Source of the DNA: Bacteroidales bacterium | GTDB taxonomy: Bacteria > Bacteroidota > Bacteroidia > Bacteroidales > GWA2-32-17 | Assembly (NCBI GenBank): GCA_013314715.1 | Contig: JABUFC010000003.1 | Coordinates: 30,596 to 94,595 of the forward strand | Reading direction: 5' to 3' | DNA: 64,000 nt | Program-made: the position numbers and the translations under genes | In this document: in pieces, positions 17,374-26,497 of the stretch | How positions within the stretch are numbered: position 1 is the first letter of the stretch | Layout of the letters: each line of letters starts with the position of its first letter | Notes under the pieces: model-generated | The model's database searches: none | What the model was told of the DNA's origin: nothing | What the model saw: the letters and a program-made list of their open reading frames with translations, nothing else

Positions 17374-17379
17374 TCAGTT

Positions 17380-19056
17380 ATGGCCGATGATAAAAAAATA
17401 ATCTTTTCGATGGTGGGAGTGAATAAAATATATCCTCCTCACAAACAAGTTTTAAAAAATATCTATTTAAGCTTTTTTTATGGAGCCAAAATAGGAATTA
17501 TTGGTCTTAATGGAAGTGGAAAATCATCACTATTGAAGATTATTGCTGGTGTTGATACTTCGTTTCAGGGCGAGGTTGTTTTTTCGCCAGGTTATTCGGT
17601 TGGTTATTTAGAACAAGAACCCAAATTAGACCCTCATAAAACAGTAAAAGAAATTGTTGAAGAAGGGGTACAAGAAGTTGTTGATTTATTAAAAGAATAT
17701 GAGCAACTAAATATGCGATTTAGCGAACCTATGTCCGATGACGAAATGAATAAGCTTCTTGAAAGGCAAGGCGAGCTAACAGAGCTTATAGAGCAGCACG
17801 AAGGTTGGGAATTAGATAGCAAGCTCGAACGTGCTATGGATGCCTTACGATGTCCAGCCCCCGATACACCCGTATCGGTTTTAAGTGGTGGCGAGGCACG
17901 TAGAGTTGCATTGTGCCGTTTATTACTTAAAGAACCCGATGTGCTTCTGCTCGATGAGCCTACTAATCACCTCGATGCAGAATCTGTACAATGGCTCGAA
18001 ATGCATTTGCAACAGTACAAAGGAACGGTAATAGCAGTAACACACGATCGTTATTTTCTCGACAATGTGGCGGGGTGGATTCTTGAACTCGATAGAGGCG
18101 AAGGAATACCATGGAAAGGAAATTATTCATCATGGTTAGAGCAGAAGGCTCGACGCCTTGAACAAGAAGAAAAGGCAGCAAGTAAACGCATGAAAACACT
18201 AGAACGTGAGTTAGAATGGGTGCGAATGTCGCCCAAGGCACGCCAAGCAAAACCCAAAGCCCGTTTGGCCGCCTACGAAAAACTCATGGACGAAGATATT
18301 AAACAACGCGAAGAACGTCTTGAAATATTTATACCCAATGGACCTCGATTAGGCTCAAAAGTTATTGAATTTAAAAATGTTTCGAAAGCTTTTAATGATA
18401 CAATATTATTCGAGAATTTATCATTCGATTTGCCACCAGCGGGTATAGTTGGAGTTATTGGACCCAATGGTGCCGGTAAAACTACATTGTTTAGAATGAT
18501 AATGGGATTAGAAAAACCAACAACCGGCGAAATTATTATTGGCGACACGGTTAAAGTGGGCTATGTCGACCAAACGCACCAAGCTATTGATCCAGATAAA
18601 ACAGTATTTCAGGTAATTTCGGGCGATAGCGAATGGATTAATGTTTCGGGTAAACAAATAAATGCAAGAGCTTATGTAGCTCGCTTTAATTTTAGTGGGG
18701 CAGACCAAGAAAAAAAATGTGGGGTTCTTTCAGGAGGTGAGCGAAATCGATTACATTTAGCCTTAACATTAAAATCAGAAGCAAATGTGTTGTTACTTGA
18801 CGAACCTACCAACGATATTGACATTAATACCTTACGTGCATTAGAAGAAGGCTTGGAAAATTTTGCCGGCTGCGCTGTTATTATTTCCCACGACCGATGG
18901 TTTTTAGATAGAGTAGCTACGCATATTTTAGCATTCGAAGGCGATTCGCAGGTATATTATTTCGAAGGAACTTATTCCGAATATCTCGAAAATAAGAAAA
19001 AAAGACTTGGCGATGAAGGTCCAAAAAGAATTAAATATAAAAAGTTGATAAAGTAA
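17380..19056 (+). CDS. ettA: Energy-dependent translational throttle protein EttA (ABC-F ATPase)
   Basis: 558 residues, equal to the EttA family length. Two ABC ATPase domains without membrane segments: Walker A GLNGSGKS (42-49) and GPNGAGKT, signature motifs LSGGEARRVAL and LSGGERNRLHL, and Walker B with LLLDEPTN in both. The arm insertion in domain 1 and the linker of about 80 charged residues (PtIM, ERELEWVRMSPKARQAKPKA) are typical of EttA rather than other ABC-F proteins. It binds the ribosomal E site and regulates the first translocation step according to energy state. Its codon use is slightly less AT-rich than its neighbours, as expected for a conserved gene. It lies 6 bp after an exported unknown. 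Confidence 0.95.
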   Translation: MADDKKIIFSMVGVNKIYPPHKQVLKNIYLSFFYGAKIGIIGLNGSGKSSLLKIIAGVDTSFQGEVVFSPGYSVGYLEQEPKLDPHKTVKEIVEEGVQEVVDLLKEYEQLNMRFSEPMSDDEMNKLLERQGELTELIEQHEGWELDSKLERAMDALRCPAPDTPVSVLSGGEARRVALCRLLLKEPDVLLLDEPTNHLDAESVQWLEMHLQQYKGTVIAVTHDRYFLDNVAGWILELDRGEGIPWKGNYSSWLEQKARRLEQEEKAASKRMKTLERELEWVRMSPKARQAKPKARLAAYEKLMDEDIKQREERLEIFIPNGPRLGSKVIEFKNVSKAFNDTILFENLSFDLPPAGIVGVIGPNGAGKTTLFRMIMGLEKPTTGEIIIGDTVKVGYVDQTHQAIDPDKTVFQVISGDSEWINVSGKQINARAYVARFNFSGADQEKKCGVLSGGERNRLHLALTLKSEANVLLLDEPTNDIDINTLRALEEGLENFAGCAVIISHDRWFLDRVATHILAFEGDSQVYYFEGTYSEYLENKKKRLGDEGPKRIKYKKLIK

Positions 19057-19128
19057 AATAACCATGATAGAATTTTTATTCCGTTATTTTTATATGAAGC
19101 TTAATTAAAAAATTAAAAATAATTACAG

Positions 19129-19674
19129 ATGAAAACAGTTATTTTGATATTTACAATATTATTGTTGCAATCGCCTCCTGAGCTTGTTGATAAGTTAGTA
19201 ACAGCAGCAGCTAATGGCGATATTTCTAAAGTATCGACTATATTAAAAAAAGGTGTCGATATTAATGCCAAAAACAGAGCTCGTTGGAATGCCTTGGGCT
19301 ATGCTTGTAAATATGGACACATCGATGTTGTAAAATTTTTGGTTCAAAAAGGAGCCAATGTTAATGAGCAAATAAATACGGGTTCTACCCCTTTAGCGGT
19401 AGCATTACTCGAAGGTCATTTCGATATAGCTTCTTATTTAATTGAAAATAAGGCTGATGTAAATATACCCGATTTAATGGGTATGAGTCCTCTTATGTGG
19501 GCGGTTAAGGCAAATCAATTAAAAATGGTTGAATTTTTAGTGAAGTATGGAGCTAAAGTAAATGATGTAAATCAGAATGGACGTTCGGTATTAGATCTTG
19601 CTACCGATGAATCCATTCGTAAATATTTAATATCAAAAGGAGCAAAAACTAGTAGTGATTTATTGAAACAGTGA
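19129..19674 (+). CDS. Exported ankyrin repeat protein
   Basis: 181 residues. A short hydrophobic N-terminus (MKTVILIFTILLLQ) looks like a signal sequence. It is followed by five ankyrin repeats of about 33 residues, visible as LVTAAANGDISKV, ALGYACKYGHIDVVKFLVQKG, PLAVALLEGHFDIASYLIENKA, PLMWAVKANQLKMVEFLVKYGA and a shorter last one. Ankyrin arrays bind proteins; no partner is indicated. Its stop overlaps the GTG/ATG region of hisS (4 bp overlap if GTG is used), so it may be co-expressed with hisS. Confidence 0.88.
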   Translation: MKTVILIFTILLLQSPPELVDKLVTAAANGDISKVSTILKKGVDINAKNRARWNALGYACKYGHIDVVKFLVQKGANVNEQINTGSTPLAVALLEGHFDIASYLIENKADVNIPDLMGMSPLMWAVKANQLKMVEFLVKYGAKVNDVNQNGRSVLDLATDESIRKYLISKGAKTSSDLLKQ

Positions 19675-19679
19675 TATTT

Positions 19680-21062
19680 ATGGCAGAGTCAATAGCAATA
19701 CCCAAAGGGACAAGAGACTTTTTACCCGAACAAGTATTAAAACGAAATTATATTTTCAATACCCTTCAATCAATTTTCATTCGATATGGATTTGTGCCAA
19801 TCGAAACACCTGCAATGGAACAGCTTTCTACTTTAATGGGAAAATATGGCGAAGAAGGCGATAAGTTGTTGTTTAAAATTTTGAATTCGGGCGACTTTTT
19901 ATCAGATGTTTCTGAGCAAGATATTCTAAATAAAAATTTACCGTCGTTAGCAGCCAAAATTTGCGAAAAGGGCTTACGCTACGATTTAACAGTACCATTT
20001 GCTCGTTTTGTCGTAATGCATCGCAACGAAATTACATTCCCGTTTAAACGTTTTCAGATACAACCAGTTTGGCGAGCCGATCGGCCACAAAAAGGTCGTT
20101 ATCGTGAATTTTACCAATGCGATGTGGATATTATTGGAAGCCCTTCATTGATGAATGAAGTAGAATTGTTGCTTATAATTAATGAAGCCTTTGAACAATT
20201 AAATTTAAAAGTTAAAGTATTACTCAATAATCGAAAAATATTGTTGGGTATTGCTGATCGCTTACAAATGACGGAACGTTTTTTTGAGTTTTCGGCAATA
20301 CTAGATAAACTAGATAAAGTTGGAGTTGAGAAAGTATTCGAAGAATTAAGGATATTGGGAATTTCTGAAAATAATTTGAATGCTCTACATTTATTTTTAA
20401 ATCAAAGCGATCAAGCTTTGTCGGCTATAGATAAATTAAATTTGGCTGAACAATTCATTCAAAGTGAGATAGGACAGAAGGGAATTCAAGAGATGCGATT
20501 TTTGCTTGAGAAGGCTTCAGTTTTAGATTTAAAAACTGAAATTCATTTCGACTTTTTATTAGCTCGTGGATTAAATTATTATACCGGTACAATACTTGAA
20601 GTTAAGTCAACCGAAGTTCCTATGGGAAGTATATGCGGTGGAGGGCGCTATGATAATCTGACGGGCATTTTTGGGATGCCCGATGTTTCGGGAGTGGGTA
20701 TGTCGTTTGGCGCTGACCGTATTTACGATGTACTTGAAAATCTTCAACGTTTTCCAAAGAATTTATTACAAACAGTAAAATTATTCGTAACAAACTTCAT
20801 CCCCGAAATTGAAAACGAACTGTTGCAACTTTGCCTCGAATTGCGAAAAAAACAAATTGCACTTGAGTTGTTCCCCGATAGTTCTGTGAAACTAAAAAAA
20901 CAACTTACCATTGCAAGTCAAAAAAAGATTCCTTTTGCACTTATTGTGGGGGATAACGAAATAAAACAAAAGCTATATACATTGAAAAATATGCTTAACG
21001 GCGAACAAAAAACACTCGATTTTAATGAACTCATAAGTCTATTTACCAATGATGAACAATAA
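19680..21062 (+). CDS. hisS: Histidyl-tRNA synthetase
   Basis: About 460 residues, class II synthetase charging tRNA-His. Visible are the N-terminal IPKGTRDFLPEQ, motif 2 (FKRFQIQPVWRADRPQKGRY then REFYQCDVDIIG), the histidine-binding ARGLNYYTGTILE and GGGRYDNLTGIFG segments, motif 3 around GVGMSFGADR, and a C-terminal anticodon-binding domain. The longest frame begins with a GTG at 19671; the ATG at 19680 (MAESIAIPKG) gives the normal Bacteroidota N-terminus and is preferred. It overlaps the next gene by 14 bp. Confidence 0.96.
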   Translation: MAESIAIPKGTRDFLPEQVLKRNYIFNTLQSIFIRYGFVPIETPAMEQLSTLMGKYGEEGDKLLFKILNSGDFLSDVSEQDILNKNLPSLAAKICEKGLRYDLTVPFARFVVMHRNEITFPFKRFQIQPVWRADRPQKGRYREFYQCDVDIIGSPSLMNEVELLLIINEAFEQLNLKVKVLLNNRKILLGIADRLQMTERFFEFSAILDKLDKVGVEKVFEELRILGISENNLNALHLFLNQSDQALSAIDKLNLAEQFIQSEIGQKGIQEMRFLLEKASVLDLKTEIHFDFLLARGLNYYTGTILEVKSTEVPMGSICGGGRYDNLTGIFGMPDVSGVGMSFGADRIYDVLENLQRFPKNLLQTVKLFVTNFIPEIENELLQLCLELRKKQIALELFPDSSVKLKKQLTIASQKKIPFALIVGDNEIKQKLYTLKNMLNGEQKTLDFNELISLFTNDEQ

Positions 21063-22038
21063 ACTATTTTCAGTACTATTAAGTATTCTATTAACATTAA
21101 ACTTATTTGCTCAAAACGAGCATTTAAAATGGTATTCGTTAAAAGAAGCGATTGAATTAAACAAAAAACAACCCCGTAAATTTATTATTGACATGTACAC
21201 CGACTGGTGTGGTTGGTGCAAAAAAATGGAAGCCGAAACTTTTCAGCACCCTGCCATAGCCAATTATATACAAAATAATTTTTATCCTGTAAAATTTAAT
21301 GCCGAAACTCATGATACAATTGAGTTTAAAGGGAAAAAATATACTAATTCGGGTACCACTTATCGTTCACCTCATAGTTTGGCAATTGAGCTTATGAATA
21401 ACAAAATGTCGTATCCAACGATAGTATATTTAGACGAAGAATTAAATCTTATTAGTGCCGTACCTGGTTATATGAATGCCGCTGATATTGAACCTGTATT
21501 AATTTTTTTCTCTCGAAATTTATACAAAATTTACCCTTTCGAAAATTTTAAAGCCGATTTTAATAAAACTTTTAAAGACTCTACCTTTAAAGAACATGTT
21601 CAATGGAAAACATTTGCAGAAGGACTGAAAAGCAATAAAAAGAAAATTATTTTTTTAACTCATTATGGTTGTATTGATTGCAATATAATGCTAAAAGCAT
21701 CATTGCAACACGATACAATTGCAAATTATTTGAATCATAATTTTTCATGCATACAGTTTAATATTTTAACGAACGATACAATTGATTTTAATGGCACAAA
21801 ATATTATTTCAATTCAAATCAATATCCATTTCATCAATTAGCGGTTGCACTTACCAACGGACAAATTAACTTGCCTCAAATGGTTTTTCTTAACGAACAA
21901 AATCAATTATTATCGCTTGTTCCAGGTTTTTTTCCAACAAAAAATTTCGAAATGTTAATTCACTTCTTCAACGAAGAAGCTTTTAAAAAAATGTCGTGGG
22001 AAAATTATGTAAAACAATTTAAATCGAATATCCCATAA
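21049..22038 (+). CDS. Exported protein with two tandem thioredoxin-like domains
   Basis: 329 residues. A signal peptide (NKLFSVLLSILLTLNLFAQ) is followed by two homologous thioredoxin-fold domains. Domain 1 (about 25-160) has DMYTDWCGWCKKME with Cys54 and Cys57. Domain 2 (about 185-325) repeats the same pattern with THYGCIDCNIM (Cys208, Cys211). Both share a DTIxFxGxKY insertion about 30 residues after the cysteine motif and a VPG[YF] segment, showing internal duplication. The first belongs to the DUF255/thioredoxin-7 type. A periplasmic disulfide reductase or electron-relay role is likely. It overlaps the end of hisS by 14 bp. Confidence 0.88.
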   Translation: MMNNKLFSVLLSILLTLNLFAQNEHLKWYSLKEAIELNKKQPRKFIIDMYTDWCGWCKKMEAETFQHPAIANYIQNNFYPVKFNAETHDTIEFKGKKYTNSGTTYRSPHSLAIELMNNKMSYPTIVYLDEELNLISAVPGYMNAADIEPVLIFFSRNLYKIYPFENFKADFNKTFKDSTFKEHVQWKTFAEGLKSNKKKIIFLTHYGCIDCNIMLKASLQHDTIANYLNHNFSCIQFNILTNDTIDFNGTKYYFNSNQYPFHQLAVALTNGQINLPQMVFLNEQNQLLSLVPGFFPTKNFEMLIHFFNEEAFKKMSWENYVKQFKSNIP

Positions 22039-22114
22039 CATTTTTGTGTTTGTCCCAAGTAGTTAAGTTCGATAAAATGCTCGATTTTATAAACTTTTGA
22101 TAATAGCAAAAAGA

Positions 22115-22969
22115 TTACATGAGTTTATCGAAGGGTTTTATAATCGAGTCTTGTCTGAAGTCTATCTCGTTTAGTTCCGATTTTTTTTGTAAAATGACGA
22201 AAGTATGTTTGTTTAATAGATTTTTAACCGCAATATTCATGTTCAATTGTTCTTGATATACTTTCTTTTTCATACTAAGATCGATGTTTTTGTGTTTCTT
22301 TAAATTACGGAAGTAGCGTAAATACGAACTTATCCAAATAAATGGGTAGAGAAAAGGAAAAAGTACTAACGAACCTTTGCTCAAACGCATATATTTCATT
22401 TCTTTAATGTCAAAACCGGCAAGTTTTGCTAATATTCGTAATTTCTGATTCCCTATTAAAAAAATATGTCCGTAATAAATATTTTTTGTTAGCGATTGGT
22501 CCGACATCCAAATATCGTCTATTTCATTGGGAGGCATTTGTTTGCTGGTTTCGCTTTCGAATAGTAAATAGCTCCAGCGGGCTGCAAGATTCGAGTATGA
22601 GGGAGTTGTAATAATTAATTGCCCGTTGGGTTTAAGAATACGGTTAAATTCTTTAAGCGATTTTAGTTGATCGCTAAAATGTTCAATTCCTTCTTGGCAA
22701 ATTACCATATCGGCAGTCGCATTTTCGATGGGTAGGGGGTGGTCAATATCGGCACGGCTACATTTTACACGGTCAAACATAAAATACTCGGGAAAAAGGT
22801 CAAAGGCCATGACTTTTGCACCGTATTCATAAAGAATTTTTGATGTAACGCCATTGCCGGCTGGTAAATCAACTACCACTTTGTCTTTAAAGCTGTCTTT
22901 AATAGAATCAAAGTATTTTTTTACATAATACTTTGGACTTTTAGGATTGTGAATGTATTCGTCTATCAT
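22115..22969 (-). CDS. SAM-dependent methyltransferase (class I)
   Basis: 284 residues. Rossmann-type methyltransferase domain over residues about 30-145: motif I VVDLPAGNGVTS, acidic motif II at FDLFPEY, and the post-motifs ADMVICQEGIEHF and LKPNGQLIITTPSY, matching the Methyltransf_11 group. The C-terminal half contains a hydrophobic stretch (LVLFPFLYPFIWISSYLRYF), which suggests membrane contact as in methyltransferases acting on lipids, quinones or glycans. Substrate unknown. Its ATG overlaps the stop of the aldehyde dehydrogenase gene by 1 bp, so the two are co-translated. Confidence 0.82.
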   Translation of the reverse strand: MIDEYIHNPKSPKYYVKKYFDSIKDSFKDKVVVDLPAGNGVTSKILYEYGAKVMAFDLFPEYFMFDRVKCSRADIDHPLPIENATADMVICQEGIEHFSDQLKSLKEFNRILKPNGQLIITTPSYSNLAARWSYLLFESETSKQMPPNEIDDIWMSDQSLTKNIYYGHIFLIGNQKLRILAKLAGFDIKEMKYMRLSKGSLVLFPFLYPFIWISSYLRYFRNLKKHKNIDLSMKKKVYQEQLNMNIAVKNLLNKHTFVILQKKSELNEIDFRQDSIIKPFDKLM

Positions 22970-24387
22970 TATTTAGGTTTTACTAATATTTTGGGTTCCA
23001 TCATTTCGTAAATGGCATATTTTACTCCTTCGCGTCCAAAACCACTGTCTTTAATGCCTCCATAGGGCATATGATCTACTCTAAAAGTGGGTACATCGTT
23101 GATTATCACTCCACCTGCTTCGATATGTTCAAAGGCATAATTCATTTCGTCGATGGCATTGGTAAACACTCCTGCCTGGAGACCATAAGGGCTGTCGTTA
23201 ATTTGTTCGATGGCTTGTTTAAAATTATCGTAGGGTTCTATGTTTACAATAGGTCCAAATACTTCTAAGCCGCATACTTTCATGCTACTTTGAGTGTTAG
23301 TTAATACGGTTGGTTCTACCACACTTCCATGGCGTTTGCCACCGCAAGCAATGCGAGCTCCTTGTGAAACAGCTTCGTTTATCCAAGCCTCAACTCGTAT
23401 AGCATTTTCTTCGTCTATCATGGCCGAAATATCGGTATCGGGGTCTAAAACATGACCAATTTTTAATTTAGAAGCTGCTGTACAGAATGGTTCTAAAAAT
23501 GAATTAAAAATAGAGCGATGAACATAAATGCGTTGAGTGTGAATACAAATTTGTCCTGAATATGAAAATGCACCTGTTAAGCATTTCTGCAAAGCTAAAT
23601 CAATGGGGGCGGTGGGGGTTACTATGACACCGGCATTGCCTCCCAGTTCAAGGGTGATTTTCTTTTTACCGGCTTGGCTTTTCATTTTCCATCCTACTTC
23701 AGGCGAACCTGTAAAAGTGAGCATTTGTATGCGTGGGTCTTCGACCAACTGCTGACCGGCAATTCGATCCATAGGTAGTACCGAAAATGCTCCTTTGGGG
23801 AGTTCGGTTTTGTCGATGATTTTAGCTAATTCTAACGTAGAAATGGGCGTAGAGCGGGCTGGCTTAATAATAATGCAGTTGCCTGAGGCGATGGCAGGAG
23901 CTATTTTATGGGCAGCCAAATTGAGTGGGAAATTAAAAGGCACAATGCCAGCAATGATTCCCAACGGAAAATAACGGACAATAGCTTCTTTGCCTAAACC
24001 CGCAGCAGTCCAATCTATCGACAAATATTCGGAAGGTAAACGTTTACTTTCTTCGGCTGCTATAATGAAGGTTTGAATTCCTCGGTCTATTTCGCCTAAA
24101 GCATATTTAATGGGTTTACATGCTTCTAATGCCAAAAGCTCGGCTAAACGGCTGCGCTCTTGTTTTAGCTCGTGGGCTATTTGCATCAAAATTTCGTATC
24201 GCTTAAACGAAGGTAATTGTTTCATCACTTCGCGGGCAACCATAGCTTGCCGAATGGCTTTTTCAAGTTCGTTTTTAGAAGCTAAAAAAGTTGTTGCAAC
24301 TACTTCGTTTGTATATGAATTTCTAATAGTTAATGGTTCGGAGGTACGAACAAAATCTCCTCCCGCATAGATGGCATATGTTTCCAT
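22969..24387 (-). CDS. NAD(P)-dependent aldehyde dehydrogenase
   Basis: 472 residues, standard ALDH length. Catalytic Cys281 (SYSGQICIHTQRIY), Glu247 (TLELGG) and Asn152 (PFNFPLN) are present, with the cofactor-loop FTGSPEVGW. The C-terminus FGREGVKYAIYEMMEPKILV resembles the lactaldehyde / non-phosphorylating glyceraldehyde-3-phosphate dehydrogenase branch. It oxidises an aldehyde to the acid; the natural substrate cannot be fixed. It heads a two-gene unit with the methyltransferase. A TATCTTTG -7 element lies at 24412-24419. Confidence 0.92.
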   Translation of the reverse strand: METYAIYAGGDFVRTSEPLTIRNSYTNEVVATTFLASKNELEKAIRQAMVAREVMKQLPSFKRYEILMQIAHELKQERSRLAELLALEACKPIKYALGEIDRGIQTFIIAAEESKRLPSEYLSIDWTAAGLGKEAIVRYFPLGIIAGIVPFNFPLNLAAHKIAPAIASGNCIIIKPARSTPISTLELAKIIDKTELPKGAFSVLPMDRIAGQQLVEDPRIQMLTFTGSPEVGWKMKSQAGKKKITLELGGNAGVIVTPTAPIDLALQKCLTGAFSYSGQICIHTQRIYVHRSIFNSFLEPFCTAASKLKIGHVLDPDTDISAMIDEENAIRVEAWINEAVSQGARIACGGKRHGSVVEPTVLTNTQSSMKVCGLEVFGPIVNIEPYDNFKQAIEQINDSPYGLQAGVFTNAIDEMNYAFEHIEAGGVIINDVPTFRVDHMPYGGIKDSGFGREGVKYAIYEMMEPKILVKPK

Positions 24388-24411
24388 AATAATTTATGAT
24401 AGACGATTGCC

Positions 24412-24419
24412 CAAAGATA
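24412..24419 (-). promoter_or_regulatory. -7 element of the aldehyde dehydrogenase unit
   Basis: TATCTTTG on the minus strand matches TAnnTTTG exactly, about 25 bp before the ATG at 24387. No good -33 TTTG was found. Confidence 0.55.
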
Positions 24420-24597
24420 ATGGTTATATTTGAAAATATTTACTACAAGCTTAGCTATTTCATTTTGTTTTGCTCACCCAAAACAAAAAGAATGTTTTCA
24501 GCTTCAATCAAAAATAATAAAAATAAACTTTTGTAATTAATCAAAAAATATTGCAAAAGTATGACAAAAGTCATAGTTTATTTTTATCGTAATTTGT

Positions 24598-24605
24598 TAT
24601 ATTTG
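24598..24605 (+). promoter_or_regulatory. -7 element of the gene at 24644
   Basis: TATATTTG matches TAnnTTTG exactly. The predicted start near 24612 gives a leader of about 32 nt. The -33 side is weak (TTTA at 24577-24580). Confidence 0.5.
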
Positions 24606-24643
24606 TATTAGTAGTAAATGTTTAATTTTAAAAATCAAATGTT

Positions 24644-25159
24644 ATGAAAAAAATTATTCTTTTACTTGGTTTTATTGGTATTTATGTTAGTTCATTTTCA
24701 CAATTTTCATTAAATGGTGACTTTGTTATAGGAACTAAGTTTAAAGGTTCGCCCAACATTGGCTTATCTGGAGTATTAATGAAAGAAATTGATAATGGTT
24801 TTTGTGCAGGTGGTTTATTGGGATTACAATTTTATACGGGTTCTGGCATATCTTCATTTAGAATTCCAGTTATGGCAGAAGCAAGATATTTTGTAAGTGG
24901 AGGAACAGATGGATTTTATCCGCTTGCCAATCTAGGCTTTGTACATGAAGAAAGTAAAACAAAGGGATTAATAGAAATTAAACTGTCAACTACAAATTTT
25001 GCTTTTGCTTTAGGTGCTGGAGTTAAATTTGGTAATACAGATTTTTCATTCCGATACGAAAATATTCAATACTCATTTGGACATGGCGAAGTTTTTGATT
25101 TCAAATTAGGTTTTTGGCTCGGCGAAAGTGGTGGTAAAGGTCATAAAAGACGTAGATAA
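24644..25159 (+). CDS. Small outer-membrane beta-barrel-like protein
   Basis: 171 residues, not assigned to a named family. A signal peptide (KKIILLLGFIGIYVSSFS) is followed by alternating hydrophobic/polar strands rich in Gly, Phe and Tyr (for example GGLLGLQFYTG, FALGAGVKFGNTDFSFRYENIQYSFG), the pattern of an eight-strand barrel of the OmpW/PorT-like kind. It ends in an unusual basic tail GKGHKRRR after the last strand instead of a terminal aromatic residue. It is monocistronic, with its own promoter and the terminator at 25254-25292. Confidence 0.75.
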   Translation: MKKIILLLGFIGIYVSSFSQFSLNGDFVIGTKFKGSPNIGLSGVLMKEIDNGFCAGGLLGLQFYTGSGISSFRIPVMAEARYFVSGGTDGFYPLANLGFVHEESKTKGLIEIKLSTTNFAFALGAGVKFGNTDFSFRYENIQYSFGHGEVFDFKLGFWLGESGGKGHKRRR

Positions 25160-25253
25160 TAACATGGTTTACATTTAAAAAAATTAAGGCTAATGAGTAG
25201 TAAATTCAAATTTCTGCGAATATTGAAATAAATGCTAACCCTAATTTAAAAAT

Positions 25254-25292
25254 AAAAGAGGCTAACTCAAATAGGAGATAGCCTCTTTTTTT
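25254..25292. terminator. Bidirectional terminator between converging genes
   Basis: AAAAGAGGCTA pairs with TAGCCTCTTTT, with an inner CTC/GAG extension, and T runs follow on both strands. It serves the barrel gene on the plus strand and the iadA-cphA-like unit on the minus strand. Confidence 0.85.
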
Positions 25293-25310
25293 GTGATACA
25301 TTATTATATA

Positions 25311-26480
25311 TTATTTTTCGTAGCTACCTTTTTTTAGTATTTGAGCGTCTTTCATCATAAATTTGCCCATTGCCATTACGTGGTAAATGCGTTGGTTGTC
25401 GATGAAAACCAAATCGGCATCTTTACCAACTGCTATGCGGCCTTTCTGATGCAATTTAAGAATGTCGGCAGGGTTAGAAGTCAGCACCTTAAGAGCTATT
25501 TCGAGAGGTACACCTTCTTGGTTAACGGCATCCATCAATTCGCGGAAATTGGCAGATGGCAAGCCCATTTCGAGTTTTATCAAGTTGCCGTTTTCGTCGA
25601 ATCCCGGAAGCGAACCGCAAGCATCCGAAGTAAAGGTTATTTTTTCGATGGGGATTCCTGCTTCTAGAAGCATAGGGATACATTTCGATGGTTTTACTTC
25701 GTATTCGGGGAAGTACGGATACGAACTGGTTGTAATATCGATATATCCACCGCGTTTTGCAAATTCTTTTGCCGATTCGAGGGTGTAATCGTTGCGGTTG
25801 CAATGTGTTGGGAAGAATTGGGTTAATTTAAGCATTCCATGGCTACGTTCAATAACCTCGTACATGGGTTGAAAAGGTTCTTGCTGGTCGCCTAAGTGAA
25901 TATTTACAATACCGGCTTTACTTCCTAACATGCCGCCAACGCGTGCATGTTCTACTAAGCGGAGCAATTCGTCGGTATTGGGCCACGATGACCGATGGTC
26001 GCTAAGTGCGATTTCGCCAACGCCAATCACTTCGTCGATAAGGGCAATATCGCGACCTACATCGCCGGTAATGGTTGGTGTAGGTATTTGGTACGAACCG
26101 GTATAAATCCAGCTCGAAACTCCTTCGGCACGTAAGCCTTTAGCTTTCATCAATACCGATTCAACGGTGCGGGTCATGCCATCGGTACCAAGGCAACCAA
26201 TAACGGTAGTAACACCAGCTTCGACCAACATACTCAATTGCAATTCGGGGGTGCGTGTAGATGGTCCGCCTTCGCCACCCGCACCTGCAATGTGTACGTG
26301 AGCATCTATAAATCCGGGAACAGCTTTTAAACCCTCAGCTGAAATTACTTCGCAATCATAACCAGTAGGAGCTTCTAAATTATCGCCTACGGCTAAAATT
26401 TTGCCGCCGCCTACTAAAATGTCTTTTCTGCCAATAAATTCGGGTGCATAAACATCGGCATTTTTAAATAATGTAAACAT
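25311..26480 (-). CDS. iadA: Isoaspartyl (beta-aspartyl) dipeptidase
   Basis: 389 residues, amidohydrolase superfamily, no signal peptide. It hydrolyses beta-aspartyl dipeptides to free amino acids. Metal ligands visible are His61 and His63 (DAHVHI), His195 (NIHLGD), His226 (PTHCNR) and Asp286 (TSDACGS). The bridging residue, carbamylated Lys162 in the E. coli enzyme, is Glu156 here (GVGEIALSDHRSS); Glu at this place occurs in other amidohydrolase subtypes and should still bridge two metals. The gene lies 17 bp after the cyanophycin-synthetase-like gene and is certainly in the same operon, which gives it a specific suggested substrate: beta-aspartyl dipeptides linked to that ligase. Confidence 0.93.
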   Translation of the reverse strand: MFTLFKNADVYAPEFIGRKDILVGGGKILAVGDNLEAPTGYDCEVISAEGLKAVPGFIDAHVHIAGAGGEGGPSTRTPELQLSMLVEAGVTTVIGCLGTDGMTRTVESVLMKAKGLRAEGVSSWIYTGSYQIPTPTITGDVGRDIALIDEVIGVGEIALSDHRSSWPNTDELLRLVEHARVGGMLGSKAGIVNIHLGDQQEPFQPMYEVIERSHGMLKLTQFFPTHCNRNDYTLESAKEFAKRGGYIDITTSSYPYFPEYEVKPSKCIPMLLEAGIPIEKITFTSDACGSLPGFDENGNLIKLEMGLPSANFRELMDAVNQEGVPLEIALKVLTSNPADILKLHQKGRIAVGKDADLVFIDNQRIYHVMAMGKFMMKDAQILKKGSYEK

Positions 26481-26497
26481 AGTTCATCGTTTTATAG

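Noticed and set aside
22039..22114. AT-rich hairpin ATAAAAT/ATTTTAT between converging genes
   Set aside because: Short, weak and without a proper T run.
25341..25788. Two plus-strand frames of 108 codons
   Set aside because: Antisense to iadA, which has a clear family identity and complete active site.
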